Below the pieces are notes generated by a model, which did no database searches, was not told the DNA's origin, and saw nothing but the letters and a program-made list of their open reading frames with translations. A program made the translations under genes and the position numbers. Positions 15,568-24,110 of a DNA stretch of 32,049 bases are shown here, in pieces. The stretch is taken from contig JAIEPK010000168.1 in assembly GCA_019749875.1 (NCBI GenBank), positions 1-32,049 on the forward strand, written 5' to 3'. The stretch comes from Candidatus Binatia bacterium (GTDB lineage Bacteria > Desulfobacterota > Binatia > UBA12015). Each line of letters starts with the position of its first letter. The first letter of the stretch is position 1.

Positions 15568-17451
15568 TCAGTTCGCTGCTTGCGCCGTACCGTCGGCACT
15601 CATTCCGTGCGCCATGTGCTGGTCGGCGGAGCAGCCCATGATGCTCGGAACCGCAGGCTCGCTCCACGTCGAGCGACCGTTCGCATCGAGTCCGGTCACC
15701 GCCTGCGCACGCGCGACGCCGTCGCTCGACGAGCCCGCCGCCGGGTCGATGTAGAAGGTCCCGAACATGATGAACATCTCGTTCTCGGTGCTCTCGCCCC
15801 CGGTGATGCGGCAGGCGTCGCAGTCGCCATCGCCGGCGCCCGGCGACGAGTCGCAGGTCGCGTCGTCGTCCGCGCCGTCGCAGGCAGCACCGATCTTGCC
15901 GGCGACGCACGCGATCGGCTTGCAGCGACCGATCGTCTGCGAAGCGCTCACCGGCACGCGCGAGGCGCGCGTGACGAACTCCGGATCGGGCGATCCGTCC
16001 GGCTTGACGCCGTTGTTGTACAGCGAGCAGTAGCGCAGCGTGCGATCTTTTGCGTCGGGCGAGTCGAAGGCGAGCGGCGGATCGTACTGCTGGCGCACCG
16101 GGTCGTTGTAGACGAAGCTCTCGTAGATCCGGTTCCCGTCCGGCAGATCGACGGTGAAGTGCTTGCCGCGCTTGTGCGTGTGCGACGTCACCTCGAACAG
16201 GCGCGCGCCCTGCGGCAGGACGTGGTCGTTGCACACCGTCTGCTCGGTGTACGGCGCCGCGTTCGCCGCGAAGATCCGCGACGCGTCGAAGATGCTGTTG
16301 ACGGGATACCTCTGCTCGGTCGCGAACAGGTAGTTCAGGCGGCCGTTCATGATCGTGTCTTCTTCGGTGAGATTGAAGGCGTGCGAGTTCCAGTAGATCA
16401 CGCCCTTCATCGGCAGCTGCGCGAACACGCCGTCGCGGAAGACGTTGTACGCCTGCGCCTGCTGCGCGCCGCCGACCGGGATCGCGCGGCCGTTGCCGGG
16501 ACCGTAGCCGATGCACGCGAAGGTCGACTTGGGCTCGCTGGCGCAGAAGCCGCTGCCGCAGAACGCGAGGTCCGTCGGCTCGCAGGTCTCGCCGTCGTGC
16601 TCGCCGCCGGCGCACTTCCACTCGCCGAACGACGGGTCGTGCACGTCGACGCCGCCCGCGCTGAAGTTCTCGCTCGGGTAGTAGAGGATCAGGTGGTGGC
16701 TCTGCGGATCTTGCCGCAGCTCGAAGCCCTTGAAGCGGAACATGCCGTTGTTCTGGAAGTCCGCCGGCACCTGCTGGCTGATGTCGTAGTAGGTCGCGAA
16801 GCAGTACTCGTGCTCGCTCTTCTTCTCGAGGTGCCACTGCGGCATCACGAACTGCACGCCTTCGTTCGGCGCCGGCGGATCGAGCGGCTCGATGGTGATC
16901 GGCTTGGGCGCCGGCAGGCACGCGTCGAGCAGCGTCTCGGTGCCGCCGACCGTCCCGGTCTCCGGCGCACCCGCGTAGATCCACAGGCGCAGCGCCTCGA
17001 GCTCGTTGGCCGTCAGCGGCTCGAGGCCGCTCGGCATCGGCGAGCCCGCGATCTCGTAGCTGCCCGGGTCGGTCTTCGCCGACACCTTCATGAACAGGTA
17101 GCTGCGCGTCCGGTCGCCGGGCGTGATGTACGGGAAGCGGCTGCTCCGCGACGGCTTCTCGAAGATGTTCTGGTAGGCGACGTCCGGCGACAGATCGAGA
17201 CCGTTCGTCGTGCCGCTGCCGTGACAGACCTGCTGCGTGCAGCCGCGCTTCTCGAAGATGACCTTCTGGATCGCTTCGAACGTGCTCTCGAACGCCGGCG
17301 CGTTCTCGCACGACGGTGTGCCGGGATCCGGGGGTGGGGTGGTCGAACCGCCATCACCGCCGCCCCCTCCACCGCCACAGGCCGCGACCAGGGTCGCGAC
17401 GCCCAGGACGACGACGACGTTCCGAAGGGAGCGCACGGAGCGGTTCAGCAT
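15568..17451 (-). CDS. Lipoprotein: CX4CH cytochrome-like domain plus copper type II (PHM-like) monooxygenase domain
   Basis: A predicted 627-residue envelope lipoprotein. The lipobox is LVAAC with Cys25, then a Gly-rich tether and a Pro linker. Residues about 48-165 resemble the small c-type cytochrome domains of multidomain delta and planctomycete proteins: C71TQQVC76H77, ITPGDRTRSYLFMKV, MPSGLEPLTANELEALRLWIYAGAP. The haem motif is CX4CH rather than CXXCH. Residues about 200-570 carry a peptidylglycine-monooxygenase-like set of copper ligands: His252-His253 (SHHLILYY) and His357 (NSHAFN) for one site; His424-x-His426 (SHTHKRGKHF) and Met559 or Met562 (ENEMFIMFGTFY) for the other. Cys-rich insertions (280-313, 510-547) probably form disulfides. 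A C-terminal HMAHGM follows. An oxygen-dependent hydroxylation supplied with electrons through the haem is a plausible reading; the substrate is unknown. The ATG at 17451 has AGAGGA 6 nt upstream. Confidence 0.75.
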   Translation of the reverse strand: MLNRSVRSLRNVVVVLGVATLVAACGGGGGGGDGGSTTPPPDPGTPSCENAPAFESTFEAIQKVIFEKRGCTQQVCHGSGTTNGLDLSPDVAYQNIFEKPSRSSRFPYITPGDRTRSYLFMKVSAKTDPGSYEIAGSPMPSGLEPLTANELEALRLWIYAGAPETGTVGGTETLLDACLPAPKPITIEPLDPPAPNEGVQFVMPQWHLEKKSEHEYCFATYYDISQQVPADFQNNGMFRFKGFELRQDPQSHHLILYYPSENFSAGGVDVHDPSFGEWKCAGGEHDGETCEPTDLAFCGSGFCASEPKSTFACIGYGPGNGRAIPVGGAQQAQAYNVFRDGVFAQLPMKGVIYWNSHAFNLTEEDTIMNGRLNYLFATEQRYPVNSIFDASRIFAANAAPYTEQTVCNDHVLPQGARLFEVTSHTHKRGKHFTVDLPDGNRIYESFVYNDPVRQQYDPPLAFDSPDAKDRTLRYCSLYNNGVKPDGSPDPEFVTRASRVPVSASQTIGRCKPIACVAGKIGAACDGADDDATCDSSPGAGDGDCDACRITGGESTENEMFIMFGTFYIDPAAGSSSDGVARAQAVTGLDANGRSTWSEPAVPSIMGCSADQHMAHGMSADGTAQAAN

Positions 17452-17928
17452 GGTTGGTCCTCTCACCGACCCTCGCTCGGCCGGTTCCCCGGATGGACGC
17501 CCGAGGGTGGCGCGATTCTCGTCACGCCCCGGGCAGCACGCAACCGTCGATCGGCGCGGAATGCCTCTCCGGACGAAACCGCCGCCCGAACGGTCGGGTC
17601 GGACCGCACAGGACTGCTCGCGGTGGACCCGTCGATGACGGCCGACGTGGGGGCACGCATTGACGAAGCGCATCGAGCCCGCGGAGGGCACCCGTCGCCG
17701 TCCGAGAGGAGGCTGCGGACCGAGCGCGCTGCGTCATGCACTTCCGAGAAAGCCATTTCGCGACAGGATCGCGAGGAAAGCCAGATTTTTGCTTGCAAGC
17801 TCGAGCTTCTGGCGCGATGAGGACACACGCAGCTGCGGCGACCGTGGATTGCCGGGTCTCGTGCTGGTCGAGCGCGGTTCTCGGCTGGGGACCACGGTCG
17901 CAAGTCGTTCAACGGAGGAGAACACAAG
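17452..17928. other. Divergent gene-free region
   Basis: About 480 bp between the copper/haem lipoprotein (-) and the small secreted protein (+), which must hold both promoters. No family-matching frame was found. A less GC-rich patch around 17780-17810 contains two overlapping palindromes (listed separately) and is the likeliest regulatory spot. Confidence 0.5.
17791..17808. repeat. Two overlapping palindromes
   Basis: GCTTGCAAGC (17791-17800) and AAGCTCGAGCTT (17797-17808) are each perfect palindromes sharing AAGC. They follow a short T run and precede the small secreted gene by about 120 bp. They may be regulator sites or alternative hairpins. Confidence 0.4.
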
Positions 17929-18387
17929 ATGATGAAGCGAATTCTCGGCACCGCCGCCGCGATCGCGCTGGCGCTGTCCGCGTCGGCAGCCTTCGCCGGC
18001 ACGTACGTCAGCGGCCCGCTCCCGACCGAGTTCGGGGGCGGCTACGTTCCGCCCGATCCCGCGATCCTCAAGAACGTACAGAAGGCGTCCAAGGAAGGTG
18101 CGAAGCTCGCCGCCTCGGTGGAGAAGTGCTACTCGAAGGGCGCCGCGAACTACTCGAAGGGCAAGGCGACCGGAGTGGAGACCTGCCTGAACGATCTCGA
18201 TAAGGGAGTGCTCATCAAGTACGCGGCGAAGATCCAGAGCATCAACCAGAAGGCGCCCGGCCTGCCGCCCTGCCACAATTACGTCGGCGATGGCCTGCTG
18301 ATCGCGGGTCTCGTCAAGGGCTTCAACGGCTCGACGTACTGCCAGTCGCCGAGCGGCGCGTTCGTGGACGGGCCCGCGAGCCTCTGA
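17929..18387 (+). CDS. Small secreted Cys-containing protein, function unknown
   Basis: A 152-residue protein with a textbook signal peptide (MMKRILGTAAAIALALSASAAFA, cut near residue 23). The mature part starts with Gly/Pro-rich sequence, then a Lys/Ala-rich helical region with cysteines near KCYSKG, ETCLND, PPCHNY and TYCQSP. This pattern (KC-Y-KG-Y-KGK then C) recalls the eight-cysteine domain at 11.3-14.1 kb but is not clearly homologous. I do not recognise a named family. The strong ribosome site GGAGGAG (17914-17920) is 8 nt from the first ATG; the next codon is also ATG, so the start could be three bases later. It is monocistronic, followed by a good terminator. Confidence 0.8.
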   Translation: MMKRILGTAAAIALALSASAAFAGTYVSGPLPTEFGGGYVPPDPAILKNVQKASKEGAKLAASVEKCYSKGAANYSKGKATGVETCLNDLDKGVLIKYAAKIQSINQKAPGLPPCHNYVGDGLLIAGLVKGFNGSTYCQSPSGAFVDGPASL

Positions 18388-18439
18388 TCTGAATCCGCAC
18401 ACGGGCGCGTGATGACGATCACGCTGCCCTGCTCGACCC

Positions 18440-18471
18440 GGAGGGGTCCCGGTGCAAGCCGGGGCCCCTTC
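18440..18471 (+). terminator. Terminator after the small secreted protein
   Basis: AGGGGTCCCGG (18442-18452) and CCGGGGCCCCT (18459-18469) pair over 11 bp with a single T-G wobble, around loop TGCAAG; flanking bases extend the stem. It lies about 55 bp past the stop. Confidence 0.65.
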
Positions 18472-18501
18472 GTCATTCCCGCACTGCGCTCGCTGCGCAC
18501 G

Positions 18502-18535
18502 GAGCCCGCGGCGCTCGCGCGCGATCCGCGGGCTC
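18502..18535 (-). terminator. Terminator after lspA
   Basis: A 10-bp perfect stem GAGCCCGCGG/CCGCGGGCTC with a 14-nt loop, 22 bp past the lspA stop. There is no clear T tract. Confidence 0.55.
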
Positions 18536-18557
18536 GAGCATCTCGGCGCCGCGGACG

Positions 18558-19067
18558 TCAGGCCGCGGCGCGACGCTCCGCTTCCTGCTCGTCACGCACA
18601 AAAACGCCGCGCAGCAGCAGGACCACGACGCCGACGCTGATGCCCGAGTCGGCGACGTTGAAGGCCGGCCAGTAGTAGTCCTTCCAGTGTGCGAGCGCGA
18701 AGTCGATCACCTCGCCGTAGGCCACGCGGTCGATCAGGTTGCCGATCGCGCCGCCGAGGACGAGCCCGCACGCGACCAGGACCGACTTCTGCGAGGCCGG
18801 CGTCTGGCGGACGAAGAACGCGATCGCACCGCCCGCGAGTACGAAGACCAGCGTGAAGAACGGCACCCGAAACGCCGACGAGTGATCCGCGAACAAGCTG
18901 AACGCGGCGCCGGGGTTGCGCACGTAGGTCAGGTCGAACCACGAGAAGATCGTGATCGTCTGATGGAGGCGCATGGTGCTCGCGACCCACAGCTTGGTGA
19001 GCTGATCGAGCACGATCACCACCGCCGCGACCACACCGACCAGGGCGTACTTGCCGCCTTCGCTCAT
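18558..19067 (-). CDS. lspA: Lipoprotein signal peptidase (signal peptidase II)
   Basis: An inner-membrane aspartyl protease that cleaves prolipoproteins after lipid attachment to the Cys. The 169-residue product has four predicted membrane segments. The conserved blocks are DQLTKLW (21-27), VRNPGAAFSLF (49-59), GLVLGGAIGNLIDRV with catalytic Asp113, and FNVADSGISVG with catalytic Asp140. It overlaps the upstream ileS stop by four bases (ATGA), so its translation is probably coupled. The ileS-lspA pairing is very common in bacteria. A likely local client is the lipoprotein at 15568-17451. Confidence 0.95.
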   Translation of the reverse strand: MSEGGKYALVGVVAAVVIVLDQLTKLWVASTMRLHQTITIFSWFDLTYVRNPGAAFSLFADHSSAFRVPFFTLVFVLAGGAIAFFVRQTPASQKSVLVACGLVLGGAIGNLIDRVAYGEVIDFALAHWKDYYWPAFNVADSGISVGVVVLLLRGVFVRDEQEAERRAAA

Positions 19068-21919
19068 GAGGCCTCCGCGTGCCCGATGCGGCCGAGCACG
19101 TCGGCGCAGCGGCCGCACGCGCCGGGGTATGCCGCCACGCTGCCGACGTCGAGGCGGTAGTTCCAGCAGCGCGTGCACTTCTCGCCGCGCGCGGCCGCGA
19201 CCTCGATGCCGAGCCCCGGCAGCACCGGGCTCTCGGGCAGCGGTCCGTCCACGAGCTCGACCTCCGAGACGATGAACAGCTCGGCGAGCCGGTCGGCGCG
19301 CTCGCGCAAGAGCGGCGCGATGTCCGCCGGCGGCGCGAGCGTCACGCGCGCCTCGAGCGACTGGCCGATGCGTCCCGCTTGACGCTCGACCTCGAGCGCC
19401 TTGGTCACCGCCGAGCGCACCGCGAGCAGCTTCTCGAAGCGCTGCGCGAGCGCGTCGTCGAGCCACTCGTCGCGCACGGCCGGGAAGTCGGACAGCAGCA
19501 CGCTGTCGGTGCCGCCGCCGCCCGGCAGCGCGTGCCAGATGTCCTCGGCGAGGAAGGTCAGGATCGGAGCGAGCATGCCCGCGAGCGCACGCACGATCTC
19601 GTACATCGCGGTCTGCGCCGCGCGGCGGCCGGGATCGTCGGGCGCACTGCAGTAGGCGCGGTCCTTGACGACGTCGAGGTAGAGCGCGCTCAGGTCCACC
19701 GCGCAGAAGTTGTTCAGCAGGTGATAAACTGCATGGAACTCGTACGCCTCGTAGCCGTCGCGTGCGCGCTGCACGACGCGCGCGAGGCGGTCGAGGGCAT
19801 GGCGCTCCAGCTCCGGCAGCTCGGCGTACGGCACGGCATCGCGCTGCGCATCGAAGTCGCCGAGGTTGCCGAGCAGGAAGCGGGCGGTGTTGCGCAGGCG
19901 GCGGTACGACTCGACCAGGTGGCCGAGGATCTCCTTCGAGAGCTTGACGTCGCCGCGATAGTCCTCGGCCGCGACCCAGAGGCGCAGCACGTCGGCGCCC
20001 GAGTCCTTCATGATCGCGTCGGGCGACATCGCGTTGCCGCCCGACTTCGACATCTTCTTGCCCTGGCCGTCGAGGATGAAGCCGTGCGTCAAGCAAGCGA
20101 TGTACGGCGCGTTGCCGCGCGTCGCGACCGACGTCAGGATCGAGGTATGGAACCAGCCGCGGTGCTGGTCGGAGCCCTCGAGGTAGAGGTCGGCGGGGGC
20201 GCGCAGCTCGGGACGGCGCTCGAGCACCGCCGCGTGGCTCACGCCCGAGTCGAACCACACGTCGAGGATGTCGGTCTCCTTTCGCAGCTCGTGCGACCCG
20301 CAGCGCTCGCAGCGGAAGCCTCGCGGCAACAGCTCGCTCACCGGATGCGCGAACCACGCGTTGGAGCCCTCGCGCTCGACGATCCCGGCGACGTGCTCCG
20401 CGAGCTCCTTGCTGGCGTGCGCGTGGCCACAGTGGTCGCAGTGCACCGCGACGATCGGCACGCCCCAGCTGCGCTGGCGCGAGATGCACCAGTCGGGTCG
20501 CGTCGAGATCATGCCGTGGATGCGGTCGCGCCCCCAGGGCGGGATCCAGCGTACGCGGTCGATCGCGGCAAGCGTCTCGGCGCGCAGATCGTTCGCCGAC
20601 AGCGACACGAACCACTGCTCCGTCGCGCGGAAGAACAGCGGCTTCTTGCAGCGCCAGCAGTGCGGATAGCTGTGCGTGAACGGCGCCTCGGCGATCAGGT
20701 TGCCGGCCTCGCGGATGCGCTCGACGACCTTCTTGTCGGCGTCGAAGATGCGCTCGCCCTCGAGCTCGGGGACGTCCTTGGTGAAGCGACCGCGCGCGTC
20801 CACCGGCGAGTAGACGTCGAGGCCGTAGCGAAGCCCGATCTCGTAGTCCTCCTGCCCGTGGCCCGGGGCGGTGTGCACGATCCCCGTTCCGGTCTCGAGC
20901 GTGACGTGGTCGCCGAGCAGGACGGGCACGCGACGGTCGAGCCACGGATGGTGGAACTCGACGTTCTCGAGGCGCTTGGCGTCGAAGCGGAGCCGCGCCG
21001 TGCCGGCGTCCTCGGCGATCTTCGCGTCGCGCAGGAACGCGTCGACGAGGCCTTCGGCGACGATCAGCAGCTCACCGCCGACGTGCAGTCCGACGTACGC
21101 GAAGTCGGGATTCAGCGACAGCGCGAGGTTTGCCGGCAGCGTCCACGGCGTGGTCGTCCACGCGACCAGCGCGACCCGGCGCGCGTCCATCGCCTGCAGC
21201 GCGTCGCGCGACGCGGGCTCGACCGCACCGAGCAGCGCCACGGGCACGGGTGCCGGCGCGTCGCCGCGCGCGGCAGGGAACTTGACGTGCACGCTGTGCG
21301 AGCGCTTCTCCTCGTACTCGACCTCGGCCTCGGCGAGCGCGGTCTCGCACGACGCGCACCAGTACACTGGCTTCTTCCGCCGGTAGAGCGCACCGGCGCT
21401 CGCGAGCTTGCCGAGCTCGCGGATCTCCTGCGCCTCGTACTCGGGCGCCAGCGTCAAGTAGGGATGGTCCCAGTCGCCGACGACGCCGAGGCGCCGCACC
21501 TCGCCGCGCTGGATGTCGACGAACTTGCGCGCGTACGCGTCGCACAGACGCCGCACCTCGACCACCGGCAGCTCGGCCTTCTTCGCGCGCCCGACTTCCT
21601 TCTCGACCTGGAGCTCGATCGGCAGCCCGTGACAGTCCCAGCCCGGCACGTACGGCGTCCGGTGGCCGCTCAGGTGCTTGTACTTGACGACGATGTCCTT
21701 CAGCACCCGGTTCAGCACGTGCCCCATGTGCATGTTGCCGTTCGCGTACGGCGGTCCGTCGTGCAGGATGAAGAGCGGGGCGTCGGCGCGCTGTGCGAGC
21801 ATGCGCTCGTACACGCCGATCTCGTTCCACCGCGACAGCATCTCCGGCTCGCGCTTGGGCGCGTTGGCGCGCATCGGAAACGTGGTTTCCGGCAGGTTCA
21901 GGGTGCCGCGGTAATCCAT
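19064..21919 (-). CDS. ileS: Isoleucyl-tRNA synthetase
   Basis: A class I aminoacyl-tRNA synthetase that charges tRNA-Ile, with an editing domain. The 951-residue product has the HIGH-type motif as HMGH (64-67, in PYANGNMHMGHVLN) and KMSKS at 622-626 (GQGKKMSKSGGN). The CP1 editing region has TTPWTLPANLAL, and the C-terminal zinc site has Cys915, Cys918, Cys935 and Cys938 (KCTRCWNYR, ACGRC), as in the E. coli-type enzyme. The ATG at 21919 (MDYRGTLNLPETTFPMRAN) aligns with the normal family N-terminus; an in-frame start at 21982 would add 21 atypical residues and overlap the hairpin at 21957-21979. The Shine-Dalgarno is weak. Confidence 0.95.
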   Translation of the reverse strand: MDYRGTLNLPETTFPMRANAPKREPEMLSRWNEIGVYERMLAQRADAPLFILHDGPPYANGNMHMGHVLNRVLKDIVVKYKHLSGHRTPYVPGWDCHGLPIELQVEKEVGRAKKAELPVVEVRRLCDAYARKFVDIQRGEVRRLGVVGDWDHPYLTLAPEYEAQEIRELGKLASAGALYRRKKPVYWCASCETALAEAEVEYEEKRSHSVHVKFPAARGDAPAPVPVALLGAVEPASRDALQAMDARRVALVAWTTTPWTLPANLALSLNPDFAYVGLHVGGELLIVAEGLVDAFLRDAKIAEDAGTARLRFDAKRLENVEFHHPWLDRRVPVLLGDHVTLETGTGIVHTAPGHGQEDYEIGLRYGLDVYSPVDARGRFTKDVPELEGERIFDADKKVVERIREAGNLIAEAPFTHSYPHCWRCKKPLFFRATEQWFVSLSANDLRAETLAAIDRVRWIPPWGRDRIHGMISTRPDWCISRQRSWGVPIVAVHCDHCGHAHASKELAEHVAGIVEREGSNAWFAHPVSELLPRGFRCERCGSHELRKETDILDVWFDSGVSHAAVLERRPELRAPADLYLEGSDQHRGWFHTSILTSVATRGNAPYIACLTHGFILDGQGKKMSKSGGNAMSPDAIMKDSGADVLRLWVAAEDYRGDVKLSKEILGHLVESYRRLRNTARFLLGNLGDFDAQRDAVPYAELPELERHALDRLARVVQRARDGYEAYEFHAVYHLLNNFCAVDLSALYLDVVKDRAYCSAPDDPGRRAAQTAMYEIVRALAGMLAPILTFLAEDIWHALPGGGGTDSVLLSDFPAVRDEWLDDALAQRFEKLLAVRSAVTKALEVERQAGRIGQSLEARVTLAPPADIAPLLRERADRLAELFIVSEVELVDGPLPESPVLPGLGIEVAAARGEKCTRCWNYRLDVGSVAAYPGACGRCADVLGRIGHAEAS

Positions 21920-21956
21920 CCCGTGCGGGTACCAACCACCCGGTGGCCTTTCAATT

Positions 21957-21979
21957 GAAGCCGCGCCCCGCGCGGCTTC
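21957..21979 (-). terminator. Hairpin between the DUF3553-like gene and ileS
   Basis: GAAGCCGCG and CGCGGCTTC pair perfectly over 9 bp around a 5-nt loop, 9 bp past the upstream stop. The minus strand then reads AATTGAAA. It may end the upstream transcript or attenuate ileS; only about 37 bp remain before the ileS ATG. Confidence 0.5.
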
Positions 21980-21988
21980 CACGGGCGT

Positions 21989-22387
21989 CTACTTCGCGGG
22001 CAGGCGCTTGCGGGGCGACGCGATCTCACGCGGCTTCGCCGGACGCCGTGCACGCGGGGCGCGTGCGACCGGGTCACCGCGGAGGTCCTCGATCGGCGTC
22101 GGCGCGCGCGGATGCTCCGGGCGCCGCGTCTCGGTGCCCTCGAACGGGTCGAACGAATGGATCTTCCGGACGCCGAAGAAGTAGCAGCACTGCTCGTGGT
22201 CGAGGTCGTTGTTGAACGTCCGCTGCTGCCCGTCCTCCCACAGCAGACGCACCAGGCACGTCCCGCCCGGAACGATGGACGTACGCTCCTCCACCACGGC
22301 CCCCTCGCCCCACTCCTCGTAGCGGAGGTGCGTCACGCGATCGCCGAGCCGGAGGTACAGCCTCTTGCCGGTCGCCGAGTACTCCAT
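21989..22387 (-). CDS. Small DUF3553-like protein with basic tail
   Basis: A 132-residue cytoplasmic protein. Residues about 13-60 read LGDRVTHLRYEEWGEGAVVEE then VRLLWEDGQQRTFNN. This is the pattern of the small beta-barrel DUF3553 domain (GDRVxHxxxxxWGxGxVxx, then a GKxxxx-type strand), which is also found appended to UvrD-type helicases. Residues 61-77 (DLDHEQCCYFFGVRKIHSF) follow, and then a Pro/Arg-rich basic tail (about 83-132) that may be disordered or nucleic-acid binding. It lies 69 bp upstream of ileS on the same strand, with a hairpin between. Assignment rests on the short motif, and the start ATG at 22387 has no strong ribosome site. Confidence 0.6.
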   Translation of the reverse strand: MEYSATGKRLYLRLGDRVTHLRYEEWGEGAVVEERTSIVPGGTCLVRLLWEDGQQRTFNNDLDHEQCCYFFGVRKIHSFDPFEGTETRRPEHPRAPTPIEDLRGDPVARAPRARRPAKPREIASPRKRLPAK

Positions 22388-22499
22388 GCGCAACGCTCGT
22401 TCTACCGCACGGGTCCTGCCGCCGGTAGACGACGCTCGTGAAATTCCCCGCGCCCCGCGCGCGCTGGCCGCGCGCGGGCGCGCCGGATAGCGTCGCGCG

Positions 22500-23489
22500 A
22501 TGGCCGCGTCGCCGCAGTCGGACGATCGGATCGCCAGGCGCGGGTCGCTGCGGCCCGCGACAGCCACCCACGCTGCACGCGAGCATGCGATAGCCGCGCA
22601 TCCGTACGTCGCTCACGCACACCCGTCGCGCGCGACGCTGGTCCTGGCGCTGCTCGCGGTGTGGATCGTCTGGGGCTCGACGTATCTCGCGATCAAGCTC
22701 GCGATCGTCTCGATTCCGCCGTTCCTCATGGGCGGCGCGCGCTCGATGATCGCGGGCACACTGCTGTTCGCCGGACTCCGCCTGCGCGGCGTGCCGTCAC
22801 CACCGCGCGTGCAATGGCGGAACGCCGCGCTCATCGGCTTGCTCATGGTGACGCTCGCGAACGGGGCCGTGGTGTGGGCGCAGGGCACGATCCCGTCGAG
22901 CCTCGCGGCGCTCGGCGTCGCGACGACGCCGCTGTGGGTGGCACTCGCGACCGGATTCCTCGAGGGCTGGCCACGGCCGCTCGAGTGGCTCGGGCTCGCG
23001 ATCGGCTTCGCCGGCGTCGTCCTGCTGAACGGCGACGGCGCGCTGCGCGCGACGCCGCTCGCGGCGCTGCTGCTGCTCGTGGCGCAGCTGTCGTGGGGCG
23101 CGGGCACGATCCTGAACCGTCGCGTCGCCTTGCCGCCCGGAGCGATGGCGAGCGCCACGCAGATGCTCACCGGCGGCACGATGCTGTTCGTGGTCGGGCT
23201 GCTGTCCGGCGAGCGCTTGACGGTGCTGCCGACGGCGACGTCGCTCGCCGCCCTCGCCTACCTGGTCGTCTTCGGCTCGATCATCGCCTTCAGCGCGTTC
23301 AACTTCCTGATCCGCAACGTCTCGCCGGCGCTCGCGACCAGCAACGCGTACGTCAATCCGCTGGTCGCCGTGCTGCTCGGCGTCGGCCTCGGCGGCGAGC
23401 GCCTCGGACACGCGACGCTGGTGGCGATGCTGGTGATCCTCGCGGGCGTCGCGCTGGTGCTGCTCGCGCACGACCGCACGCGGCGCTGA
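22500..23489 (+). CDS. EamA/DMT family transporter
   Basis: A ten-segment drug/metabolite transporter, 329 residues. The first membrane segment begins near residue 46 with VLALLAVWIVWGSTYLAIKLAI, the typical YedA/RhaT-type start; each half is an EamA repeat (GVATTPLWVAL, LLVAQLSWGAGTILNRRV, NAYVNPLVAVLLGVGLGGE). The substrate cannot be inferred. The N-terminus is about 35 residues longer than usual for the family, but no internal in-frame start with a ribosome site exists before the first helix. It is divergent from the DUF3553-like gene. Confidence 0.85.
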   Translation: MAASPQSDDRIARRGSLRPATATHAAREHAIAAHPYVAHAHPSRATLVLALLAVWIVWGSTYLAIKLAIVSIPPFLMGGARSMIAGTLLFAGLRLRGVPSPPRVQWRNAALIGLLMVTLANGAVVWAQGTIPSSLAALGVATTPLWVALATGFLEGWPRPLEWLGLAIGFAGVVLLNGDGALRATPLAALLLLVAQLSWGAGTILNRRVALPPGAMASATQMLTGGTMLFVVGLLSGERLTVLPTATSLAALAYLVVFGSIIAFSAFNFLIRNVSPALATSNAYVNPLVAVLLGVGLGGERLGHATLVAMLVILAGVALVLLAHDRTRR

Positions 23490-23531
23490 GCAAGATCCGG
23501 CTCGAGCAAGACTCCGGCCCGCGTGCGGCGG

Positions 23532-23555
23532 CGAAGGCTCTTGTTTGAGCCTTCG
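23532..23555 (+). terminator. Terminator after the EamA transporter
   Basis: A 9-bp perfect stem CGAAGGCTC/GAGCCTTCG around the loop TTGTTT, about 45 bp past the stop. Confidence 0.55.
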
Positions 23556-23642
23556 GCCCGCGCCCAAGATCGCGCGCCACGATGGCGGGATCGGTGCGCG
23601 GACCGCACACCGACCAGCGGAGCCGGGTGGCAAGGAGCGGCG

Positions 23643-24110
23643 ATGCTGCGCGGCACGGGAAGCGGGGAAGTGGCGGCCGTCGGATTCACCGCCGGATTCG
23701 TCGGTGCAGCGGTCGTCGTCCTGACCGCACGGCTGCTGTTCGCAGCCGGCGTCGGCCCCGCACTCGGCGTCACGTCGCCTTTGCCGCTGACACCGCCGGA
23801 CGTCTACCGACCACTCGTGTGGGGTGGTCTCTGGGGCATCCCGCTCGCGTTCCTTCTCCGGCGGCTGACGAGCAGACACCGCCTCGTCGGCTTCCTCTAT
23901 TTCCTGGCGCCGGTCGCGGCGCTCTTCCTCGTCTTCATGCCGAGGGCCGGCGCCGGCTTCTTCGGCCTCGACGGCGGCCCCGGCGTCATGGTGAACGCGC
24001 TCCTCGCCAATGCACCCTTCGGGATCGTCACGACCCTCGCGATCGAAGCGCTCGGCCGGCGTCCGCTCGAGCAGCGCCAGGCGGTGCCCGAGCGAGCATT
24101 GCGCTCGTGA
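23643..24110 (+). CDS. Four-helix membrane protein, function unknown
   Basis: A 155-residue inner-membrane protein with hydrophobic segments near 11-35, 56-73, 80-99 and 114-136. A conserved-looking loop PPDVYRPLVWGGLWGIPLAF lies before segment 2. No named family is recognised. The start is well supported: AGGAG lies 7 nt before the ATG at 23643. The upstream frame is not protein-like. It is followed at 64 bp by the short-chain dehydrogenase on the same strand. Confidence 0.65.
   Translation: MLRGTGSGEVAAVGFTAGFVGAAVVVLTARLLFAAGVGPALGVTSPLPLTPPDVYRPLVWGGLWGIPLAFLLRRLTSRHRLVGFLYFLAPVAALFLVFMPRAGAGFFGLDGGPGVMVNALLANAPFGIVTTLAIEALGRRPLEQRQAVPERALRS

Noticed and set aside
15301-17820. Long plus-strand frame through the pseudogene and opposite the copper/haem lipoprotein
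   Set aside because: Only its first 60 or so codons relate to polyferredoxin; the rest is antisense to a well-supported gene.
19079-21958. 959-codon open frame opposite ileS
   Set aside because: The composition is typical of antisense frames in GC-rich DNA and the ileS strand has unambiguous motifs.
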